This document shows positions 42,880-47,989 of a stretch of 47,989 bases of DNA, piece by piece. The notes beneath the pieces are model-generated. The model was not told the DNA's origin, searched no databases, and saw only the letters and a program-made list of their open reading frames with translations. The position numbers and the translations under genes were made by a program. Within the stretch, counting starts at the first letter, position 1. Each line of letters starts with the position of its first letter. The stretch lies in assembly GCA_025656455.1 (NCBI GenBank), contig JAHXHS010000040.1:1-47989 (forward strand). The letters are read 5' to 3'. This stretch comes from Candidatus Thiodiazotropha sp. (ex Epidulcina cf. delphinae) (GTDB lineage Bacteria; Pseudomonadota; Gammaproteobacteria; Chromatiales; Chromatiaceae).

Positions 42880-44518
42880 CGAAGTTCACAGCCTCCAAGA
42901 GATAATCAGGAAAAGTTATTTCTTCGTTGTTCTCAAAAATCCGCATGGCAGAATCTACTTTTCGTCCACCAGTTTTTTCTCCTTTGAACCAATCTTTCAC
43001 AAATTCATTTTTAGCTTGTAAATCACCAGTATTGTACTTGTTATAGGTTTGGGAAGAGAGCATTATAGCTGCCAGCTTATCCAGCTTCATAACGTTATCG
43101 GAATTACTCTCTATAAGAGCAGGCTCCAATGAATAGCTTGAGTTGTCTTCTGGAGAAAAGATACTGAAAGTGTCATCTTCATATTTCTCTAGCCACTCCG
43201 TGATGTTTTTCTGATAATCGCCGTCGTTATCTTTGACAATTCTTACTGGGTGCTTAATGGGCTTGGCAATGTTGAGATAATTTTTAAATCCAATTCCCCG
43301 CACAACGATTATATCAATGCCATTTTCTTCTGGAAGACATTTATATTTATCTAAATAGATTTTCTTGAGAACAAGTTCATCTGATGGCCCCTCTACCAGT
43401 ATTACTTTTTGAGCCAAAATGACCCTCAAAGTATCATGACCTGGAAACCGCTTTAAAGTTTTAACAGTTTTTGCATCAAGCTCTTTAAATCTCGTATATG
43501 AACCTGCCAAAAGACATAGCTTGTCAATGCTGAGTTTATTCAGCACATAAGAGCTGTGGGTTGTTAGAAATATCTGCTTTCCTTGGTTCTTCTTTTCAAT
43601 ACTTGAGATTAGCTGCACAAGATTGATATGAGAAAGGTGGTTTTCAGGCTCTTCAACCATAATTACGTCCATATCCTGCGCTTTATTTTGAAGAGCTAGC
43701 TTAATCTGGATCTGATTTTGCTCTCCTTTCCCTATTTGATTAAAAGAAACGTCATCCACAGCCAACTGAAGGCCACTTTCCCAACTGGTTGTAGAGGCAA
43801 TATCCGCAGTAACTTTGAGTGATTTTTGGGTTATCTCATTAGCAGTATCCAAATTATCGTTTATAGCCACTACTGCATCTTCTTCATCAAACTTTGCTTT
43901 AAGTTGCCGATAGTTGAGATTGAGCGTTGTCCTGTCATTTTTTTCTAATGCGGCGCTGATGATGCCATTTATATACTGGGTACGGCCATATGTTGGATGT
44001 AGGCGCGACGCATCAACAAAAAGACAATTTATTCCCTTATTGTGTTGATTTACACGGTTCCAGGCAAAACTAAACCACTCAAAAGTATACATTTCAACGG
44101 GAAGCGTTGATACGCTATCCGGATTTTCAATGAATGATGCATAGGCATCCGCTAGTTCAGGGTCAAAAAATATTCTGACAAAAAGTCCTTCTGTATCTTG
44201 TTTCTTAGAATTATTATCGCCTTTTAAATTAGGGCCACCCTCTAAATAGGCTTCAACAAGTATCTCAGGAAGGGTTTCTTGGCTTTTATTGCCAAACAAA
44301 TACGCTTTAATACAATCATTATTGAATAGCTCTGTTGTTAATTCAGATCGTAAAGGCTTCCCCCGATAACACCCGTTTAGAACCACCTCAATAGCTTCTA
44401 ATAAAGAGCTTTTGCCACTTTCATTATCGCCAACAACGATATTTATATCATTGTTGAACTCAAACGTTTGATCTTGAAACTTTTTAAAATTCAGAAGCCT
44501 CAGTTTCTTTATAGTCAT
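42872..44518 (-). CDS. gajA: OLD-family ATPase-Toprim nuclease, GajA-type
   Basis: 548 residues, near the usual 578 of GajA. N-terminal ABC/SMC-like ATPase with Walker A GDNESGKSS (30-38), a QIKLAL/signature region, and Walker B DVIMVEEPENHLSH near 280-293 with the H-loop FLTTHSSYVL. C-terminal Toprim begins VILVEGPSDELVL near 370-382, with KDNDGDY near 427 supplying the Asp pair. The OLD-plus-UvrD pairing defines Gabija anti-phage defence, in which GajA nicks DNA when nucleotide pools fall. It starts at ATG 44518 with a weak GAAG upstream. First gene of the minus-strand island and markedly AT-rich. Confidence 0.88.
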   Translation of the reverse strand: MTIKKLRLLNFKKFQDQTFEFNNDINIVVGDNESGKSSLLEAIEVVLNGCYRGKPLRSELTTELFNNDCIKAYLFGNKSQETLPEILVEAYLEGGPNLKGDNNSKKQDTEGLFVRIFFDPELADAYASFIENPDSVSTLPVEMYTFEWFSFAWNRVNQHNKGINCLFVDASRLHPTYGRTQYINGIISAALEKNDRTTLNLNYRQLKAKFDEEDAVVAINDNLDTANEITQKSLKVTADIASTTSWESGLQLAVDDVSFNQIGKGEQNQIQIKLALQNKAQDMDVIMVEEPENHLSHINLVQLISSIEKKNQGKQIFLTTHSSYVLNKLSIDKLCLLAGSYTRFKELDAKTVKTLKRFPGHDTLRVILAQKVILVEGPSDELVLKKIYLDKYKCLPEENGIDIIVVRGIGFKNYLNIAKPIKHPVRIVKDNDGDYQKNITEWLEKYEDDTFSIFSPEDNSSYSLEPALIESNSDNVMKLDKLAAIMLSSQTYNKYNTGDLQAKNEFVKDWFKGEKTGGRKVDSAMRIFENNEEITFPDYLLEAVNFDD

Positions 44519-45049
44519 GGCAATCTTCAGGTTATGAAATAATTCTTCGTCAATGTCCGCTTAGGGTCGATTCCTGCCACTTACCAAATTTCCGCAACAT
44601 GCAACTTCATTTATAAATACACCTTTTAGACGCAGCAGCCCAAATGACTGTTATTTAATAGACAACAGCCAACAATGGCCAGTCGCTGGGCACGGCCCTG
44701 CCGCGCCATAAGCCTGTCTCTCCAAACGAAAGAATTGATTACTAATGCAGTCTATTGCCTCAATAGGATGTGGAACCCTAGGCAAAGCGTCCGGTGCGGC
44801 TGGGCCGCACCCTACATGGCTCTATCCCCTGACATCTGCCATCCTAACCACTTATCAATTTCATCCGTTAGTGATCGCTTCCTACGCCCGGGCAAGTCGG
44901 GCGTGAATCTAATCTTCTCTTTATAGCACTGTTGCCCAGCGATATCCATTCAGCCTCGGTATAACCGACTGTTGCGAAAGTGTATTAAATGGACAATGGC
45001 CTTGCTGCCCAGCCTTCCCCGGATCTGCCCCGCAGGCTTAGAACGAGTC
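44519..45049. other. Gap upstream of defence island with degenerate hairpin repeats
   Basis: No gene supported. Contains a degenerate CACGGCCCTGCCGCGCC unit (about 44691-44708) and a good GGTGCGGC/GCCGCACC unit (44793-44811, followed by CTAC), in opposite orientation to that at 45052. The promoter of the island presumably lies at 44519-44640, which is AT-rich, but no clear hexamers stand out. Confidence 0.45.
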
Positions 45050-45202
45050 GTAGGGTGCGGCCTTGCCGCACCATAACCGCGCCTGATTCTGGTTAACCGG
45101 TTTTTTAGCTTGATAACAGTTGCTTGGAACTTGTCTTTGGGAGGTTTGAATCCCTGATGGGCAATTGTCCAAAACCTACAGCGATGATCTGACGGCAATG
45201 GG
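45050..45202 (+). repeat. About 150-bp repeat, right boundary of the defence island
   Basis: Collinear, same-orientation relative of 40128-40270: hairpin GGTGCGGC/GCCGCACC (45054-45072), then CTTGTCTTTGGGAGG and AATCCCTGATGGGCAATTG. It ends shortly before the MITE at 45212. Confidence 0.65.
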
Positions 45203-45211
45203 TCTAAGCTG

Positions 45212-45437
45212 AATGGCGCTTACTTAAGATTAAAACCACTGTCAGATCAGATAAAATCACCGTCATCCCGGCGAATGCCGGGATCCAGAATCCCCAACAG
45301 GTGTCATTTCCCTGGATTCCATCCTTAGGTCCGTAAACGGTGCATCCATGCACCACTTCTCCGGCATTCGCCGGAATGACGTGGTTGATGGAATGACGAA
45401 TCAGATCCAGGCATATTCACCTTAAGTAAGTGCCGTT
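45212..45437. mobile_element. Second copy of the MITE at 1568, carrying a nested hairpin module
   Basis: The ends AATGGCGCTTACTTAAG and CTTAAGTAAGTGCCGTT match the element at 1568. Relative to that copy it has about 21 extra bases near 45241 and a roughly 40-base insertion at 45321-45360. The insertion carries GGTGCA-TCCA-TGCACC and is the same module found inside the family B element at 31138-31183. No flanking direct repeat is visible. Confidence 0.8.
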
Positions 45438-45650
45438 TACGGACCGAAGGATGGAATGGCCTGAGTCCTTGTCAAGCACTGCAACGCCGCCGCGGGACAC
45501 CACAGGAGCGCCCGAAGGGTTGCTCTGTCAGCGTCCATGACCGCGTTGCGCCTCTTGTAAAGGACTCGGGCCATTCACGGCGAGGCGCGCCTTGTCCTGA
45601 ACGCTGACAGACCAACTGAACCCATCATTATCATGTTGAAGGAGTACTAG
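45433..45650. repeat. Truncated family B-like element in inverted context
   Basis: Starts with CCGTTTACGGACCGAAGG, the reverse complement of part of the hairpin module at 31138, and ends with GTTGAAGGAGTACTAG at 45650, resembling the family B right end (GTTGACGGAGTACTAG). The middle has inverted arms around CCTGAGTCCTTG (45470) and AAAGGACTCGGG (45557). It probably represents a third family member whose left end is lost or joined to the MITE. Confidence 0.6.
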
Positions 45651-45771
45651 TGGGTGCCGAGGCGGTGGGGGTTCTTAAATCTCATCAGGGCTCGGCACAT
45701 CAACGTGCCATACAGAAGCCGGATAGTTGTCAAAGACCGTCACTTCTTCAGGTTGTAATCCGTTGGGTAAA

Positions 45772-45951
45772 GGTAAATAAGGACACACATCATTTAGAAT
45801 CTTAGAACGATACGCCGTCAAGAGTGCATTGATACACTACAATGTGCAGTCAAACACAATTTTCACAACGAGTTCAGCTTTGAGAAGAGGGATTAGCAAG
45901 GATTTTCTGTACTGGAAACATAGCAATACCGGCAGAGGGTAAAACCATCAG
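45772..45951 (+). repeat. 180-bp direct repeat, first copy (second copy 47808-47989)
   Basis: Starts GGTAAATAAGGACAC and ends AAAACCATCAG; a close copy occupies the last 182 bases of the window in the same orientation. The two bracket a transposase relic and a methyltransferase gene. I see no coding frame shared by both copies. It could be the flank of a once-mobile unit. Confidence 0.85.
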
Positions 45952-45991
45952 CCAGCTAGAGACGGTTTGAACCGCTAACCAGGAATGCTGG

Positions 45992-46820
45992 TCAGCAAGG
46001 CGCGTAACGATACAACTGCAGGGATGCACCGGTTACACACAGCCATTTCCTGCCCAACGCCCGACTTGTATTGCCTGATCGCTTCCCTGGTGCCAACGAC
46101 CCGGTAGTAGCGTCCGCCATAACCACGCACCGTATCCAGCTAGGCTCCAGGTCGATGTTCAACCTTTCCAGGATCGGCGCCTGGTGGTCGGGTATGGCGC
46201 CTGATTTGTCATCTCGTATCGCCCGGCCTGTCCAGTCGGTCAGTTGGAGGTAATCGGTGAGGCTGAAGGGCAGCCCCTGGGGTTTGTCGATGCGTTCCCG
46301 GCCGATGAATGGGAGCAACCCTTTTGGCGTGGGTGGCGTCTCATCGGCTGTGTGACCGGAGCAGCCATCCTCGGCATTGGCCCTTCGGGCAATGGTTTCA
46401 TTCAAATTGCGCATGAACCAACTGATGTCATAGAGCCTGTGGCGCCAGGTCTCGATATCGGCAGAGACCACGGTGCGTTCAGCCGCTGTCAGCCCGACGC
46501 CGGCGAGCTGGCGGGCGAGCAGAGGGGTGGTAGAGGCTGGTCCAGCGCGCGATCACTTCCTCATGAGTCCAGGCCAGGGCCTGCGGCTTGTCAACGCAGA
46601 CCATGGTATGGTTGTGCATTACCGCATAGGCGCAGATATTAATGGCGAAGACCGCCGAGAGCTGTTTGAGCCGCTCGACAACCCAATCCCTGCGGTACTC
46701 ATAGCTGCGTCCCGGGAATGTATCTTCGCCGCACAAGAAGGCGCGGCGGATACAACGGGATACGCAGTTGTAATAGGGGGGGGGTTCCAGGCTGATCTAG
46801 CTTTTGCGGGGTGTGATCAT
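45992..46820 (-). pseudogene. Broken Y1 (REP-associated, IS200-like) transposase
   Basis: Read from ATG 46820 on the minus strand. The frame starts like the family (MITPRKS) but meets TAG at codon 8, then continues YYNCVSRCIRRAFLCGEDTFPGRSYEYRRDWVVERLKQL, INICAYAVMHNHTMV (the HxH motif region), and breaks near 46479. A second frame (46471-45992) continues DISWFMRNLNETIARRANAEDGCSGH and then family C-terminal sequence (LLPFIGRERI, LPFSLTDYLQLTDWTGRAIRDDK), with the WEGRFKSQ-type segment deleted. At least one stop, one frameshift and one deletion make it non-functional. Such RAYT proteins mobilise or maintain palindromic repeats. Confidence 0.82.
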
Positions 46821-46928
46821 CGGCCCTCTCCTTAGGGTTTTGGTCTGTCCGTATGCAACTTACTCTAACTCATGCTAAAGTTGATTTCAATCGTTGAATC
46901 GTTGGGTGTCCCGGTTTTTATGGTTTTT

Positions 46929-47681
46929 ATGGAAGAGCAAGAAAAATATATTCAGGCACTTATCAAATTACATCGCGGTCTTGAGAGGCAAGGCCCAGGC
47001 GATATAAATTATTCGAATTATATACTTTCACAAATCTCAGACTTACCAACAAATCCACGCATAGCTGATATCGGTTGCGGCGCTGGTGCTGGAGCACTAT
47101 TTCTGGCCGACAGATTTAAATCAAAGGTACGAGCAGTAGATTTCTCGCGAGAATTTTTAGATGAGCTAGAAGATCGAGCGAAACAGCGGGGGCTTGAACA
47201 TTTAATAGAAACCATCGAATGCGACATGGGAAGTCTTGATTGGGAACCAGAATCCATTGATCTTCTTTGGTCCGAGGGAGCCGCTTATAACTTGACATTT
47301 AAAGGTGCGCTGAAAGCTTGGAGACCATTGATGGCAGCTAATGGAATTGCTGTTATTTCGGAAATGAATTATTTCACAAGTGAAGTGCCGGAACCTGTAC
47401 GAGTTTATATGCAAAACGCCTACCCTACCATCGGTACTGAATCAGAAAACGCAGGTCATGTAAATTCATCAGGTTTTGAGATTTTGGGAATTCACCGTTT
47501 GCCGTCAAAGGCTTGGTGGGATAATTACTATGGGCCACTTCGAGAAAATATGAACTCTTTAAAGCATTCGAAAGAGAGTATCATGCAATCAGTCATAAAT
47601 GAAACAGAAGAAGAAATGAAGCTCTTCGAAGAGCATGAGAAATATTACGGGTATTCTTTTTATATTATGAAAGCCGTGTAG
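46929..47681 (+). CDS. Class I SAM-dependent methyltransferase
   Basis: 250 residues from ATG 46929, chosen because the family-like opening MEEQEKYIQALIKLHRGLERQGPGD starts there. In-frame ATGs at 46920 and 46872 are possible, and none has a clear ribosome site. Rossmann methyltransferase with motif I IADIGCGAGAGALFLA (45-60), motif II acidic VRAVDFS (about 66-72), and motif IV-like IDLLWSEGAAYNL (about 103-115). No substrate can be assigned; related proteins are annotated only as methyltransferase domain 11/25. More AT-rich than the chromosome average here and bracketed by 180-bp direct repeats with a dead transposase, so it probably arrived by transfer. Confidence 0.88.
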   Translation: MEEQEKYIQALIKLHRGLERQGPGDINYSNYILSQISDLPTNPRIADIGCGAGAGALFLADRFKSKVRAVDFSREFLDELEDRAKQRGLEHLIETIECDMGSLDWEPESIDLLWSEGAAYNLTFKGALKAWRPLMAANGIAVISEMNYFTSEVPEPVRVYMQNAYPTIGTESENAGHVNSSGFEILGIHRLPSKAWWDNYYGPLRENMNSLKHSKESIMQSVINETEEEMKLFEEHEKYYGYSFYIMKAV

Positions 47682-47807
47682 TGTAATTTCGCTAACGAAT
47701 AAGGCTGTCCATTACATACAACTAAACGTGCTATTTCAAATAGATACACATTTAAGTTAAACTATGCTCCCAGTATTGTAAAGGGAGTTATCAATGACAA
47801 GCTGGCG

Positions 47808-47989
47808 GTAAATAAGGACACGCATCATTTAGAATCTTAGAACGATACGCCGTCATGAGTGCATTGATGCACGAGATGAGCGACCAAACACAATTTTTAC
47901 GACGCGTTCAGCTTTGAGAAGAGGGATTCGCAAGGATTTTCTGTACTGGAAACATAGCAACACCACCGGCTGAGGGTAAAAACCATCAG
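47808..47989 (+). repeat. 182-bp direct repeat, second copy, running to window edge
   Basis: Close copy of 45772-45951. Since it ends exactly at the window edge at AAAACCATCAG, its true end is not known. Confidence 0.85.

Overview
The window looks like an accessory-rich stretch of a gammaproteobacterial chromosome, probably a sulfur-oxidising lineage of the Sedimenticola / Thiodiazotropha / Endoriftia kind. This placement is inference. It rests on the many c-type cytochromes, the DsrE and ArsR-rhodanese genes, a BvgS-type hybrid kinase next to an HD-GYP protein, moderately GC-rich housekeeping-style genes, and short repeats built on GGTGCGGC/GCCGCACC. No rRNA, tRNA, CRISPR array or intact transposase was found.

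Layout. 1-3 kb: end of a repeat element, a gluconokinase::SMP-30 lactonase fusion (minus strand), a MITE and an unrecognised 388-residue protein. 3.1-10.2 kb: a 2021-residue hybrid histidine kinase with five tandem periplasmic solute-binding domains, overlapping a REC-HD-GYP response regulator. 10.2-26.8 kb: the centrepiece, a duplicated extracellular-cytochrome cassette. Each copy has a long structured leader, a secreted octaheme cytochrome with C-terminal IPT-like domains, a terminator, a structured leader, a secreted subtilisin-like protease, a parvulin prolyl isomerase and a small multiheme cytochrome. Between the copies lie a one-heme PKD protein with 26 consecutive Asp at its end, and recombination debris. 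The octaheme/subtilase/PPIase set matches the known OmcZ-OzpA nanowire locus of Geobacter in architecture. Decay is complementary: copy 1 lost its small cytochrome to a MITE with a clear target duplication, and copy 2 lost the catalytic serine of its protease through an in-frame 519-bp deletion.

27.3-30.9 kb: an AcuI/YhdH-type reductase, a MerR regulator divergent from a CDF metal transporter with a 19-bp-spacer promoter, and an MscS channel. 30.9-31.5 kb: two abutting miniature elements sharing CTAG. 31.5-38.5 kb: an ArsR-rhodanese repressor faces, across a perfect 11+11 bp palindrome, a compact operon of a fatty-acid-hydroxylase-like membrane protein, DsrE, a fusion of membrane polyferredoxin with a GltD-like flavoprotein, an anchored monoheme cytochrome, an HAO-like octaheme cytochrome and a pentaheme cytochrome. 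I read it as a sulfur-species-responsive membrane electron-transfer system of unknown substrate.

38.7-44.6 kb: a Kelch-like orphan, then an AT-rich three-gene defence island (GajA-like OLD nuclease, GajB-like UvrD helicase, and an extra Toprim protein) bracketed by related direct repeats of about 145 bp. 44.6-48 kb: MITE and nested-repeat debris, a broken Y1/REP-associated transposase, and a methyltransferase, bracketed by 180-bp direct repeats.
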